64,000 nt of DNA, taken from contig CAYXTR010000004.1 in the NCBI GenBank assembly GCA_964468185.1, positions 62,001 to 126,000 on the forward strand, written 5' to 3'. A model generated the notes under the pieces. It did not search any database. It was given only the letters and a program-made list of their open reading frames with translations, and was not told the DNA's origin. A program made the position numbers and the translations under genes. Positions 1 through 8,189 of this stretch are shown in pieces. The DNA comes from JANQFV01 sp964468185 (GTDB lineage Bacteria > Planctomycetota > Phycisphaerae > UBA1845 > Fen-1342). Each line of letters starts with the position of its first letter. Position 1 is the first letter of the stretch.

Positions 1-609
1 CGTCATCGGAGCCCGATTCGTCACCGAATGCTGCGCATTCTGCTGTGCCTGCGCTGGCAATGTGCGGTTTTCCCCGAGATTCGCGCGGGGTGTTCGAGTC
101 CAGCTGGGCCCAGTTGGGTTGTGCTACGGTTACTGCGGCGGGTGCGTCCTGGATGAACACGTGGCATGGGGCGGGGCGTTCTGGGTGGTGCGTCGCATGG
201 CGGTTTGCGGGGAGGCGACGGAAGCGCGGGGAGTTGGCGGGGATGCGCACATGCGCGCGTGGCCGCAGGTGGGGCGCGGGATTTTTTGAAGAAATCCGGC
301 GCCGCATGGTGCGCATCTTACCGGGCGACGGGACGTGGTTTGCGCCGGCTGTCAATCGAGAGCCGCTCCGGGCGCGGCGGGTCTAACGATCGGCGGGGCA
401 ACTTGTTGCGCTGCATGCGCGGGTTGGCACCGCGCTCGATGCGCCGCGCGCGATTATGGTCTGATAACCAAGAGGCCCGAAAACGCCTTGATTTCCGCTA
501 AAAAATGCTATGACGGGGTGCGTACTTTCCGTGGTGAAAATGCTATGATCGGAGCGCGGACAGGGAAAGAAGGTTTGGGCTGAAGGCCGGCACATGAGTG
601 GGGAAAGAA
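1..609. other. Non-coding or unassigned 5' region
   Basis: No convincing gene is visible here. Several short open frames overlap each other, have no family resemblance and no good ribosome-binding site. The last 110 bases turn AT-richer and carry the promoter-like direct repeat described separately. The very start could be the tail of a gene outside the window, but nothing recognisable supports that. Confidence 0.5.
502..549 (+). promoter_or_regulatory. Duplicated 12-bp element with extended -10-like motif
   Basis: The 12-mer AAAATGCTATGA occurs perfectly at 502-513 and 537-548, a 35-bp period. The second copy reads TGCTATGAT, an extended -10 form (TG-n-TATGAT), about 60 bases before the SirB1-like start. 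No good -35 hexamer is present at 17 bp. It may be a promoter with a duplicated binding site; this is inference from pattern only. Confidence 0.3.
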
Positions 610-1431
610 ATGAGCCGCCACCCTTTTGATCTTTTGATGGAATTGAAGACGGACGAGATTCGGCTGGATTGTGCAGCCTTGCATCTCGCGCGCGATGTGT
701 ATCCGGGACTCAATGTGCAGCGTTACCTCGACGCGCTCGACACGATGGCGCAACAGGTCGCGGAGTTGAGACCGGGGCTGGCCGCGAACTTGCGGTACGA
801 AGCCATGCACGAGGTGCTGGTCGAGTGTCACAATCTGACCGGGAATCCGGCCGACTTCTTTGATCCTGAAAACAGCTATCTCAATCGCGTCCTGGATGCC
901 GGCTTGGGCATTCCGATCAGCCTCAGTGTGGTCTGGATAGAGGTCGCGCGGCGTTTGAAGTGGCCGGTGTCCGGCGTGGCGCTGCCGGGGAACTTCCTGG
1001 TGCGTTTTGATGATCCGGAGCGGTTTGTGCTCGCGAATCCGTTTCATGACGGGCGTTCGTTGTCGATTGACGAGTGTCAGCTATTGGTGAAAGAGCGCTT
1101 CGAGGGCAAGCTGGCGTTTACGACGGATTATCTGCGGCCGGTGAACAACCGCAACATCCTGTTGCGCATGCTGGGTAATCTGAAGAACATCTATCTGGCC
1201 TACAACGATCTGGCGCGCGTCGCGAGCGTACTGCAACGCATGGTTGCGATTCAGCCGCGGAGTTCACAACATCTGCTGGAGCTAGCGGCGGTCGAAACGC
1301 GGCGTGGTAATCTCGCGCGCGCGTGCGGTTACCTCGAACTATGCACGCGGCGGGCCCCGCAGTCCCGTAATGCGGAGCACGCGCGGCACAACCTCAAGCA
1401 ACTGCAAGCCGCCATCCTCGCCCTGAACTGA
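610..1431 (+). CDS. SirB1-family transglutaminase-like/TPR protein
   Basis: A 273-residue protein of the SirB1 family, which joins a transglutaminase-like fold to tetratricopeptide-like helices. The N-terminal half has the family pattern NLRYEAMHEVLVECHNLTGN followed by PENSYLNRVLDAGLGIPISL and GVALPGNFLVRF. The C-terminal half (about 190-270) is helical and TPR-like (VASVLQRMVAIQPRSSQHLL). SirB1 proteins are cytoplasmic and their molecular role is poorly known; some are linked to regulation of secretion or signalling. The ATG at 610 is preferred over an in-frame GTG at 598, because the bases between (GGGGAAAGAA) act as a weak ribosome-binding site and the family begins near here. It is followed 105 bases later by a phosphatase gene on the same strand. 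The family call is firm; the exact function is not. Confidence 0.8.
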   Translation: MSRHPFDLLMELKTDEIRLDCAALHLARDVYPGLNVQRYLDALDTMAQQVAELRPGLAANLRYEAMHEVLVECHNLTGNPADFFDPENSYLNRVLDAGLGIPISLSVVWIEVARRLKWPVSGVALPGNFLVRFDDPERFVLANPFHDGRSLSIDECQLLVKERFEGKLAFTTDYLRPVNNRNILLRMLGNLKNIYLAYNDLARVASVLQRMVAIQPRSSQHLLELAAVETRRGNLARACGYLELCTRRAPQSRNAEHARHNLKQLQAAILALN

Positions 1432-1536
1432 TCCGAATATCCCCACCCATGCGCACTCCGGGTAGAATGGCCGCGTCAGGAAGGCGCGGCCCCCGGAGGA
1501 ATTCCCCTGTCCGCAGATCAATACACAAACACATCC

Positions 1537-2817
1537 GTGCCGGCCAAACGTCGGCTACTGCTCTTGCTGGATGGCGTGGCACATGAGCGGTTTGCCAGCG
1601 TGTGCGGACGAGGGTGCTTTCGGCGGTTTACGCGACCGGCGCGGGTCATATCGGTATTTCCAACGCTCACCGATCCGGCGTATGACCTGTTCTTCGGCAC
1701 CGGGCCGACGCCGGGCTACGAGGCGGGGTACTTCGACCGCGAAGCGAACCGCATGCGGCCGGCGTTGTGGGATTATGTTCGTGGTCTGAACGAGGCATGG
1801 GTGCGACACAGCGATTATCGACTCGGGTTCGTTGAAGATGGGATCATGTATCTTGCGCCGCGGCGCGTGTTTCGGGCCGAACTGAAACGGGCCCGGCGGA
1901 TATTTGAACGGCGGTGGCGGAGCGGGGCCCAGCAGATTGTTCTGTACATCCTCAGCACCGACGCGCTCGGGCACATGCTGTCGCCGGAGGAGATTGACGC
2001 GGAACTCCTCCGCTTGGATGCGTGGCTGGAGGGGCTGTTCACTGAGTTTGGGGCCGGTTTGGACGTGGCGTTGGTTTCGGACCATGGTCTGGCGAAATTG
2101 CCGGCTGGGCAGGCGCGCGTTCGGAAGTATGACCTGAATAGTGCATTGAAGCAGGCCGGACTACGGATACGAAAGTGCCTGCGGCAGACGGGCGACGTTG
2201 TCGTGCCACAGTTCGGGTTGCTGGATGTGGTGCGGATGTACGCCCACGACGTGCCGACGCGGGAGCGAGTGGTCGCAGCGCTGCGGGATCGGCCTGAAAT
2301 AGAGGTCGTGGCAGCGCGGGAGGGTGAACATATCGGGGTATACGCCGGGGCGCAGGCGGGCGCGGCTATTTCCAGGACCGATAATGATGGCGTTCGCCGT
2401 TTCGCATATCGGCCGTCGCGGGGGGACCCGTTACGGCTGGATGAGGCGTGTCGGCGTATGCGGGATGGTGGCTGGCTTGACGACGAAGGCTTCGCACGAC
2501 CGGAAGGCTGGCTGGCGGCGTCAGCGGAGCTCGACTTTCCGAATGCCCCGCAGCGACTTTGGGAAGGGATGTTCACACTGACGCGGGAACAACCTGATGT
2601 GGTGCTCAGTCTAAGTGATGGTTGGTTCGTCGGCAGCGGCCTGCTGAGTCGATTCGTCAGGATGCAGGGCACGCACGGCGGCCTGCATCGACGGGTTACG
2701 GAGACCCTGGCCACGACGACTTCGTCGGAGGTGCCCAGTCCGATCGATCTACCCGGTGTCGCTGGGCATTTGCGGGATGTGTTCGGATGGATGCCAGCCG
2801 ACGCCAACCGCTGGTGA
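1537..2817 (+). CDS. Alkaline phosphatase superfamily / type I phosphodiesterase-like protein
   Basis: A 426-residue protein with the metal and nucleophile motifs of the nucleotide pyrophosphatase/phosphodiesterase branch: LLLDG near the N-terminus, the Thr-containing SVFPTLTDPAYD, STDALGHML (D and H ligands), VALVSDHG and near the C-terminus MQGTHGG. All expected metal-ligand positions appear intact, so hydrolysis of a phosphodiester or phosphomonoester is likely, but the substrate cannot be told. There is no signal peptide, so it is probably cytoplasmic. The start is unusual. The GTG at 1537 has no close ribosome-binding site, whereas GGAGGA at 1495-1500 sits 6 bases before an in-frame CTG at 1507, which would add ten residues. 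Confidence 0.75.
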   Translation: MPAKRRLLLLLDGVAHERFASVCGRGCFRRFTRPARVISVFPTLTDPAYDLFFGTGPTPGYEAGYFDREANRMRPALWDYVRGLNEAWVRHSDYRLGFVEDGIMYLAPRRVFRAELKRARRIFERRWRSGAQQIVLYILSTDALGHMLSPEEIDAELLRLDAWLEGLFTEFGAGLDVALVSDHGLAKLPAGQARVRKYDLNSALKQAGLRIRKCLRQTGDVVVPQFGLLDVVRMYAHDVPTRERVVAALRDRPEIEVVAAREGEHIGVYAGAQAGAAISRTDNDGVRRFAYRPSRGDPLRLDEACRRMRDGGWLDDEGFARPEGWLAASAELDFPNAPQRLWEGMFTLTREQPDVVLSLSDGWFVGSGLLSRFVRMQGTHGGLHRRVTETLATTTSSEVPSPIDLPGVAGHLRDVFGWMPADANRW

Positions 2818-2935
2818 AAAGTGCCCAAACGTGACCGGGGTGGTTGCAAGGGGTGCTGACTCGCTAAACTATGTGGAGAGGGGTGTGCCGCTGGTGCATC
2901 CCCGCATTGCGATGGTAATCGCAAGGAGGTTGATC

Positions 2936-3709
2936 ATGTCGCGCCTCGTGACCATAGGGTTGCTGGTTGGAATCTGTGCCTCGACCGCCTTGGCGCAAGG
3001 AGGCCGTGACCGGACGGTGCAGCGTCGCCAGGCCAGCACGCTGGAGTTGCTCAATCGGCGGGTTCCGGACGTACGGCTGGTGGAGCAGCCATTCGACCAG
3101 GTGGTGGACTGGCTTTCGGAACTCATGCAGATGAACATCGTGGTTCGCTGGCAGGTTTTGGAAGACAGCGGGATCGAGCGCGACATGCCGGTGAGCATTC
3201 AGGTACGTAACGTGCGTTTTTCGCAGGTGATGTGGCTGGTGCTGAATCAGGTGGCGGGCTCGGACGTGGTGTTGGCCTACCGCGCAAGCGGCCAGATGAT
3301 GACCATCTCGACCAAGGAAGATCTTGGCCGCGAGATGATCACCAAGATCTACGACGTATCGGACTTGCTCGTCCGCATTCCGCGGGCTTCACGGCAGTCG
3401 GCGTTTGACGTTACGCAGGGCATGGGGCAGACCGGTGGTCAAGGTGGCGGTGGCGGCGGTCAAGGCATGTTCGGCCAGGGCCAACAGACGCAGCAGGACG
3501 ATTACGATGACGATCAGCAAGGCGAGGGGGCCTTGATGGAGGAGCTCATCGACATCGTGACGCAGACGATTGAGCCGGACAGCTGGCAGCGCAATGGTGG
3601 GATGGGCTCCGTTCGCAGTTTCCGTGGGCTGCTGATCGTGCACAACACGATCCTGGTACACCAGCAGCTCGGCGGGTACGTTTCTGAAGACGAGGCGATG
3701 GGACCGTAG
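2936..3709 (+). CDS. Stand-alone secretin N-domain (STN-like) secreted protein
   Basis: A 257-residue exported protein. The ATG at 2936 follows a strong AAGGAGGT at 2923-2930, and a signal peptide ending in STALAQ comes directly after. The mature part matches residues about 430-650 of the large secretin at 13519-16485: both have EQPFDQV, a xEDSGIERDxPVS block, DLLVRxPRASRQ, then a Gly/Gln-rich stretch (GGQGGGGGGQGMFGQGQQ) and an acidic QQDDYDD run, then EPDSW. The secretin pore domain is missing: the protein ends about 30 residues after the region equivalent to RDLNGQLIIFNTSN. It is probably periplasmic, perhaps an assembly partner or a reduced paralogue of the secretin. It is not a recent copy, because the shared linker uses different synonymous codons. 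Confidence 0.75.
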   Translation: MSRLVTIGLLVGICASTALAQGGRDRTVQRRQASTLELLNRRVPDVRLVEQPFDQVVDWLSELMQMNIVVRWQVLEDSGIERDMPVSIQVRNVRFSQVMWLVLNQVAGSDVVLAYRASGQMMTISTKEDLGREMITKIYDVSDLLVRIPRASRQSAFDVTQGMGQTGGQGGGGGGQGMFGQGQQTQQDDYDDDQQGEGALMEELIDIVTQTIEPDSWQRNGGMGSVRSFRGLLIVHNTILVHQQLGGYVSEDEAMGP

Positions 3710-3765
3710 CATCGCTCCGGGCGCGGTCGGCGTGCGTCCGGTCCGTGCCACAGCACCGAGGTGCC

Positions 3766-4104
3766 ATGGGTTCGAACGTTGACCCGACCATCTTTATTTG
3801 GATAGGCGTGGCGATGATTGCCGTCGTGGTCGGCGCCGGCATCATCGTCGCGGTTCGGCGATGGATGCGGCGGGACGTTGAGACGGCTGAGTCGTTCACA
3901 TTTCAGGATCTGCGTGACATGCGGGCGCGGGGGGAGATCAACGAGCAGGAATACAAGTCGATGCGAGCGGCGCTGCTCGCAGAGTGGAATATCGACGAGG
4001 GCGCGGCGGCTGAGTCAGCCTCGCCGCAAGAAAGGGGTGGCGGGCCTGGTGATGAAGACGATGGGGCGGACGCAGGTCCGGAGGGGGGGATCGAGCGAGA
4101 GTGA
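3766..4104 (+). CDS. Small membrane protein with SHOCT-like C-terminal region
   Basis: A 112-residue protein. One hydrophobic helix lies near residues 7-29 (IFIWIGVAMIAVVVGAGIIV) and is followed by a basic stop-transfer RRWMRR. The segment FQDLRDMRARGEINEQEYKSMRAALL resembles the short helical SHOCT/oligomerisation motif often found at the end of small membrane proteins. The tail is acidic and Gly-rich. The ATG at 3766 has GAGG just upstream; a GTG at 3745 is possible. It follows the STN-like gene by 56 bases and may be cotranscribed. Function unknown. Confidence 0.6.
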   Translation: MGSNVDPTIFIWIGVAMIAVVVGAGIIVAVRRWMRRDVETAESFTFQDLRDMRARGEINEQEYKSMRAALLAEWNIDEGAAAESASPQERGGGPGDEDDGADAGPEGGIERE

Positions 4105-4223
4105 GGCGGGGCGCGCTAGTCGAGTTCCGGAGTTGATTCTGGCGATATGGCAGCGCTCCCGGCTGGACGGTGGGGCGCGAAGCTGGTGTGGGGATACCTG
4201 ATTCTCTTAAACCCGTTAGGTTG

Positions 4224-4252
4224 TTGGAATTGCGGACATGGGCCGCTAGAAT
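4224..4252 (+). promoter_or_regulatory. Candidate sigma-70-type promoter for clpX
   Basis: TTGGAA at 4224-4229, a 17-bp spacer and TAGAAT at 4247-4252 (4/6 and 5/6 matches to the consensus), in an AT-richer patch about 100 bases before the clpX start. Seen by eye only. Confidence 0.4.
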
Positions 4253-4351
4253 GGCTTATGTTGGATTAAGAAACCCACCGAAGAGACTGGAAGGGCCTCG
4301 CGTGTCGTTATTGGACGGAGGTGCTTTCTTTGTGGTCGTCGAGGAGGCTAC

Positions 4352-5632
4352 ATGAGCGGCAGTCGAGGATCGTCCGGTAATCGTGGACGCCGATCGAGTG
4401 TCTGCAGTTTTTGTGGCAAGAGCCACCGAGACGCTGGGCCGATGGTTGAGGGCGCCAGCGATGTGTTCATTTGCGCGTCGTGTATCGAGTTGTGCCATAA
4501 TCTGATTCGCGAGGAGCGCAGGCGGAGTGGGCGAGAACGCGCGAGCCTGACGAGCATTCCGAAGCCGCGCGAGGTGTATGACTTTCTGAATCAGTACGTC
4601 ATTGGGCAGGACGCGGCCAAGCGGGCGATCGCGGTGGCGGTGCATACGCACTATACGCGGCTGGCCCACAGCGACACCGCGGACGAGAACGATATCGAGC
4701 TCGACAAGAGCAACGTGTTGCTGATCGGGCCGACGGGCTGTGGGAAGACGCTGCTGGCGCGCACGCTTTCGCGCGTGTTGAATGTCCCGTTTGCGATTGG
4801 CGACGCTACGACGCTCACCGAAGCCGGCTACGTCGGCGAGGACGTGGAGAATATCCTGCTGCGGCTGCTGCAGGCGGCGGACTATGATCTGGAGGCTGCG
4901 CAGCGTGGCATCATCTACATCGACGAGATCGACAAGATCGGCAAGACCTGGAACAACGTGTCGATCACGCGCGACGTGTCCGGCGAGGGTGTGCAGCAAG
5001 CCCTGCTGAAGATGCTCGAGGGCACGGTTGCGAACATCCCGCCGCAGGGTGGACGCAAGCACCCTGAGCAGCAGTACATCCAGATGGACACCTCGAACAT
5101 TCTGTTCATCTGTGGTGGGACGTTTGTGGGGCTTGAGAAGATCATCAGTAAACGCCTGGGGCGGAAGAAGATCGGGTTTACCTCCGAGGGGCATGAAGTT
5201 GATGAACAGCGTGAATTGGGGCTTATTCTGGAGCAGGTCACGCCGGACGATCTGATTGAGTTTGGTGTGATTCCGGAGTTTGTGGGTCGTCTGCCGGTCA
5301 TTTGTCCGCTGGAGCCGCTGGACGTGTCGGCGCTGGTCGAGATCATGACCGAGCCGAAGAACGCGGTGGTGAAGCAGTATCAGAAGTTGTTCGAGCTCGA
5401 GAATGCGTCAATCGAGTTTACGCCGGACGCATTGCGGGAGATTGCCCGCAAGGCGCTGAAGCGTGACACGGGCGCGCGGGCGCTGCGGGCCGTGACTGAG
5501 GAGTTCATGATCGACTACATGTTCGAGTTGCCGGAGTTGAAGCCGGGTACGAAGTACACGGTGACGCCTGAGGTCGTGCGCCGCGAGGCGGACCTGCTGG
5601 AGCCTGGGCGACTGCGGAAGGAATCGGCCTGA
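4352..5632 (+). CDS. clpX: ATP-dependent Clp protease ATP-binding subunit ClpX
   Basis: A 426-residue AAA+ unfoldase, the usual ClpX length. The N-terminal zinc-binding domain has Cys18, Cys21, Cys41 and Cys44. Walker A is GPTGCGKT at 126-133, the Walker B acidic pair is IYIDEID near 188-194, the pore loop is GYVGEDVEN, and the segment RKHPEQQYIQMDTSNILFI is characteristic of ClpX. ClpX recognises tagged proteins, unfolds them and feeds them to ClpP in the cytoplasm. The ATG follows GAGGAGG by a few bases. clpP and tig, common neighbours elsewhere, are not in this window, so ClpX is encoded separately. A strong intrinsic terminator follows. Confidence 0.97.
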   Translation: MSGSRGSSGNRGRRSSVCSFCGKSHRDAGPMVEGASDVFICASCIELCHNLIREERRRSGRERASLTSIPKPREVYDFLNQYVIGQDAAKRAIAVAVHTHYTRLAHSDTADENDIELDKSNVLLIGPTGCGKTLLARTLSRVLNVPFAIGDATTLTEAGYVGEDVENILLRLLQAADYDLEAAQRGIIYIDEIDKIGKTWNNVSITRDVSGEGVQQALLKMLEGTVANIPPQGGRKHPEQQYIQMDTSNILFICGGTFVGLEKIISKRLGRKKIGFTSEGHEVDEQRELGLILEQVTPDDLIEFGVIPEFVGRLPVICPLEPLDVSALVEIMTEPKNAVVKQYQKLFELENASIEFTPDALREIARKALKRDTGARALRAVTEEFMIDYMFELPELKPGTKYTVTPEVVRREADLLEPGRLRKESA

Positions 5633-5661
5633 CATCGAGGGCGAATCGGCAACGAGCTTTT

Positions 5662-5701
5662 GCGGCGATCGGTTCGGTGTGCCGGTCGCCGCTTTTTCTT
5701 T
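5662..5701 (+). terminator. Intrinsic terminator after clpX
   Basis: Arms GCGGCGATCGG (5662-5672) and CCGGTCGCCGC (5682-5692) form an 11-bp stem with one G-U wobble and a 9-base loop, followed by TTTTTCTTT. Confidence 0.85.
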
Positions 5702-5804
5702 ACGTAGGGCGGCAGCCGTTTTGTGGTAGCGTGGGACGTCCCTGTGCGACGTGCGTGTTTCGTATGGCTCGGAAGCCTGACGCTATCTGTCCCCACGGAT
5801 TGCT

Positions 5805-6620
5805 CTAAGGCGCGCCGAGCAGCGTGGGGGCCCGTTCGGGATCGGGATGATGGTAGGCGTAGTCGGCGTTGGTCAACAGTTGGTCGATCGCGGTGGGGAT
5901 CATGGCAGGATTTGTGAACACGTCGGCGCTGAGCGCCAGGGCTTCATCGGTGTTGTCGTGGGCCTGCGTGGATCCGTCGCGGAAGAGCAGGTTGACGCGC
6001 TGGCTATCATGGTTGGTGTGGAAGTAGCTGCCGGGCCCCAGGCTGTTGGTATCGAGTGCGAGGACTTCGACGGGCACGTGGACTTCGGCGACTTCGTTGG
6101 CGCCGAGTTGATCGAGTAGTCCGCGGCGCGCGGTGGCGGGGAGATGATCCAGTTCGCGGTACAGGTAAGAGCCGTAGGCGTGCTCGGTAGTATCAATGCG
6201 TTGCACCTGCGTGGCCTGGTTGAAGTTGTTGTCGGCCGGGCAGAAAAAGATGTCGGGATCGGGGCAGGTCGTGCGCAGGAGGTGGCCCTGGCCGGTACGG
6301 GTACGGGGATGGCTGGCGGGGAACTCGGGCGTGCCGTCGCCGAACCAGAGCTGGTTGGTGGCCATCTGATTGCTGGAGAAGTCGAAGGGATGCAGGGGGT
6401 CTGGGCCACGGGGCAGGAAGCCATGCTCCTCAATAACGTAAGTGTGCAGCGCGACGCCGAGCTGTCGCAGGTTGCTGCCGCAGACCGAGACGCGCGCGGA
6501 GGCGCGGGCGTGACGGAGCGCGGGTAGCAAGATGGCGATCAACAGGGCGATGATCGCGACGACGACGAGCAGTTCGATCAGCGTGAACGCGTGGACGGTA
6601 GTGCGCACCCGATACGACAT
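5805..6620 (-). CDS. Prepilin-like (type II pseudopilin) protein of planctomycete type
   Basis: A 271-residue protein that starts MSYRVRTTVHA and continues with FTLIELLVVVAIIALLIAI, the class III leader and hydrophobic helix cleaved by prepilin peptidase. The residue before the cleavage point is Ala instead of the usual Gly. The C-terminal region contains NHDSQRVNLLFRDGS, close to the H-x9-DG signature that marks this large planctomycete family, but with ten residues between H and DG. Such proteins occur in many copies per genome and are thought to be surface or periplasmic pseudopilins. The internal ATG at 6620 is chosen because the upstream extension has no leader character. It lies just downstream of the NfuA-type gene on the same strand. 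Confidence 0.85.
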   Translation of the reverse strand: MSYRVRTTVHAFTLIELLVVVAIIALLIAILLPALRHARASARVSVCGSNLRQLGVALHTYVIEEHGFLPRGPDPLHPFDFSSNQMATNQLWFGDGTPEFPASHPRTRTGQGHLLRTTCPDPDIFFCPADNNFNQATQVQRIDTTEHAYGSYLYRELDHLPATARRGLLDQLGANEVAEVHVPVEVLALDTNSLGPGSYFHTNHDSQRVNLLFRDGSTQAHDNTDEALALSADVFTNPAMIPTAIDQLLTNADYAYHHPDPERAPTLLGAP

Positions 6621-6654
6621 GGGCCTCGCTCGCGAACCTCTTTGGCGGGCTGCG

Positions 6655-6906
6655 TCAGGGCACCTGGACCACTTCCTGGACTTCGGGGACCAGCTCGCGC
6701 AGGTGCCGTTCGACGCCCATCTTGAGCGTCTGAGAGGCATGCGGGCAGCCGGTGCAGGCGCCGCGGAGGCGGACCTTGACGACGCCGTCAGTCATTTCGA
6801 CGAAGTCGATGTCGCCGCCGTCGGCCTGGATGTAGGGGCGAAAGCTCTCGATGACTTCGCGGGTACGCTCTTCGACGGATTTGTTCGGGTTGCTTTCTGT
6901 GCTCAT
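6655..6906 (-). CDS. NifU C-terminal domain (Nfu-type) Fe-S scaffold protein
   Basis: An 83-residue single-domain protein with the Nfu pattern EVIESFRPYIQADGGDIDFV, followed by VRLRGACTGCPHASQTLKMG, whose CxxC cysteines bind the cluster. Nfu proteins carry an assembled iron-sulfur cluster to client proteins in the cytoplasm. The ATG at 6906 gives the normal domain length; an upstream in-frame start would add 15 unrelated residues. YgfZ, which also acts in Fe-S protein maintenance, is two genes upstream on the same strand, so a small Fe-S maintenance cluster is plausible. Confidence 0.9.
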   Translation of the reverse strand: MSTESNPNKSVEERTREVIESFRPYIQADGGDIDFVEMTDGVVKVRLRGACTGCPHASQTLKMGVERHLRELVPEVQEVVQVP

Positions 6907-6951
6907 GGCGAGATTTTCCGGGGAAGCGGTGGTGGTGGTCAAGTGAAACAT

Positions 6952-7024
6952 GGGTCAGACGGGATTCGAACCCGTACTTTAGGGATTTTAAGTCCCTTGC
7001 CTCTGCCAATTGGGCTACTGACCC
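6952..7024 (-). tRNA. tRNA-Leu(UAA)-like tRNA with short (class I) variable loop
   Basis: The reverse strand folds into a full 73-nt cloverleaf. The acceptor arms are GGGTCAG and CTGACCC. The D-arm has a 3-bp GCC/GGC stem with an 11-nt loop, as in leucine tRNAs. The anticodon arm is AGGGA-CTTAAAA-TCCCT, giving anticodon UAA and matching the arm I recall for E. coli tRNA-Leu(UAA). The T-arm is ACGGG-TTCGAAT-CCCGT. The variable region is only AAAGT, whereas bacterial leucine tRNAs normally have a long variable arm. The next base gives discriminator A (position 6951), as in tRNA-Leu; CCA is not encoded. By anticodon it should read UUA, a rare codon in this GC-rich DNA. Its true acceptor identity is uncertain. 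Confidence 0.85.
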
Positions 7025-7042
7025 GGGTCGGCGGGCTGCTGG

Positions 7043-8089
7043 TCAGGCGGAGAGGATTGTAACCGACAGCGGCGGATCGCCAGCAATCAGTTCCGCGTAG
7101 CCGGTGACGCTGGTCTGGAGGTAGCCGAGGCCGATCCAGTCGCTATCGAGCGGGTGATGGACGAGGGAGGTAATGCGACCGACGTGCCGACTGCCCTGAC
7201 GCAATGGAACGGGGAGGTCAGTGGCGGGCGGCTCTGCCATGCGTAGCTGGACGAGACGGCGCGCGAGGGCGTCGCGCGAGCGCATACGTTCAATGACTTC
7301 GTGGCCGAGGTAGCAGCCTTTGTAGTGGTTCACGGCCCGCTCAGCCTGGCCGGTTTCAGGAGGCAGGACGGTCTCGTCGAGGTCGCGACCCGGCCAGGGC
7401 AAGCCGGCCTCGAGGCGGAGCACGTCCAACGTGCGGAATCCCACCGGCCGGGCACCGGCGTCCGTGAGACGGTCCCACCAGTTGGCGGCCTGGCCACGCG
7501 GCACGATCAGTTCAAAACCGGGCAGACCGGCGAAATCGTGGCGAACGACACGGGCATCGGACTCGGGCAGGATGGCGTGCCCGAGCTGCGGCCATACGGT
7601 CGCGGCACCGATCCGCAGGCCATCGAGAATGCTCGTCACCTGCGTACCGCCGAAACCGAGGCGGGCATACTCGCCGGTCACGTCGGTGATCTTCACATCC
7701 TCGGTGAACAGGTAGCGGTCGAAATGCGTTGCGGCGCGTGGCACGGCGGGCAGATCGAGATCCAGCCAGAGCACATCGGGGAGTGCCAGGGCGTTGAGGT
7801 CGAAGAGAATGCGGCCCTTGGCACTGGTGGCAAAGTTGTAGCAGCCGCGTCCCGGCTCCAGCGGCTTGATCGCGTTCGTGACGAGGTTGTGGAGCCATTC
7901 GAGGCGCTGTGCGCCGGTCAGTGTGAGGAGGCCCCGATCGCTGCGATCGACGAGGAACGGCCTTTTGCGCGCAGCCTCCAACTCTTGCGCGCGTGTGGAG
8001 AAGCGCTCGGGCAGTTCCGTCTCGTGATAGACCAGTATGGCCTCGGGGGTGTAGGAGCGGGCTTCGCGGAATGGCGACGCCGTTGGCAT
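7043..8089 (-). CDS. ygfZ: YgfZ/GcvT-domain folate-binding protein
   Basis: A 348-residue member of the YgfZ branch of the GcvT (aminomethyltransferase T) fold, which binds tetrahydrofolate and helps maintain certain Fe-S enzymes such as radical SAM proteins. The signature is KGCYLGHEVIERM near residues 255-267; the usual form is KGCYxGQE, so Gln is replaced by His. The N-terminal part shows LLTLTGAQRLEWLHNLVTNAIKPLEPGRGCYNFATSAKGR, cut here in thought at the typical D-A-Q/G-x-G-like loop. The ATG at 8089 follows GGAGG by 9 bases. It is divergent from cinA and shares a 100-bp intergenic region with it. Confidence 0.85.
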   Translation of the reverse strand: MPTASPFREARSYTPEAILVYHETELPERFSTRAQELEAARKRPFLVDRSDRGLLTLTGAQRLEWLHNLVTNAIKPLEPGRGCYNFATSAKGRILFDLNALALPDVLWLDLDLPAVPRAATHFDRYLFTEDVKITDVTGEYARLGFGGTQVTSILDGLRIGAATVWPQLGHAILPESDARVVRHDFAGLPGFELIVPRGQAANWWDRLTDAGARPVGFRTLDVLRLEAGLPWPGRDLDETVLPPETGQAERAVNHYKGCYLGHEVIERMRSRDALARRLVQLRMAEPPATDLPVPLRQGSRHVGRITSLVHHPLDSDWIGLGYLQTSVTGYAELIAGDPPLSVTILSA

Positions 8090-8189
8090 GTTCAAGCCTC
8101 CGAGGTTTCGGCTCGCGGCAACACAACCCCACGGCTGATCGTCTACAATGTCCGGACACTCGTCAACTGGGAAGCGAGAGGATGTGCCC

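Noticed and set aside
45..501. Three overlapping plus-strand open frames in the first 500 bases
   Set aside because: They overlap in different frames, have no ribosome-binding site and are rich in Arg, Gly, Cys and Trp as random GC-rich translation is.
1815..2924. 369-residue minus-strand open frame
   Set aside because: Antisense shadow of the phosphatase gene: Arg/Ser/Pro-rich composition typical of reversed GC-rich coding sequence.
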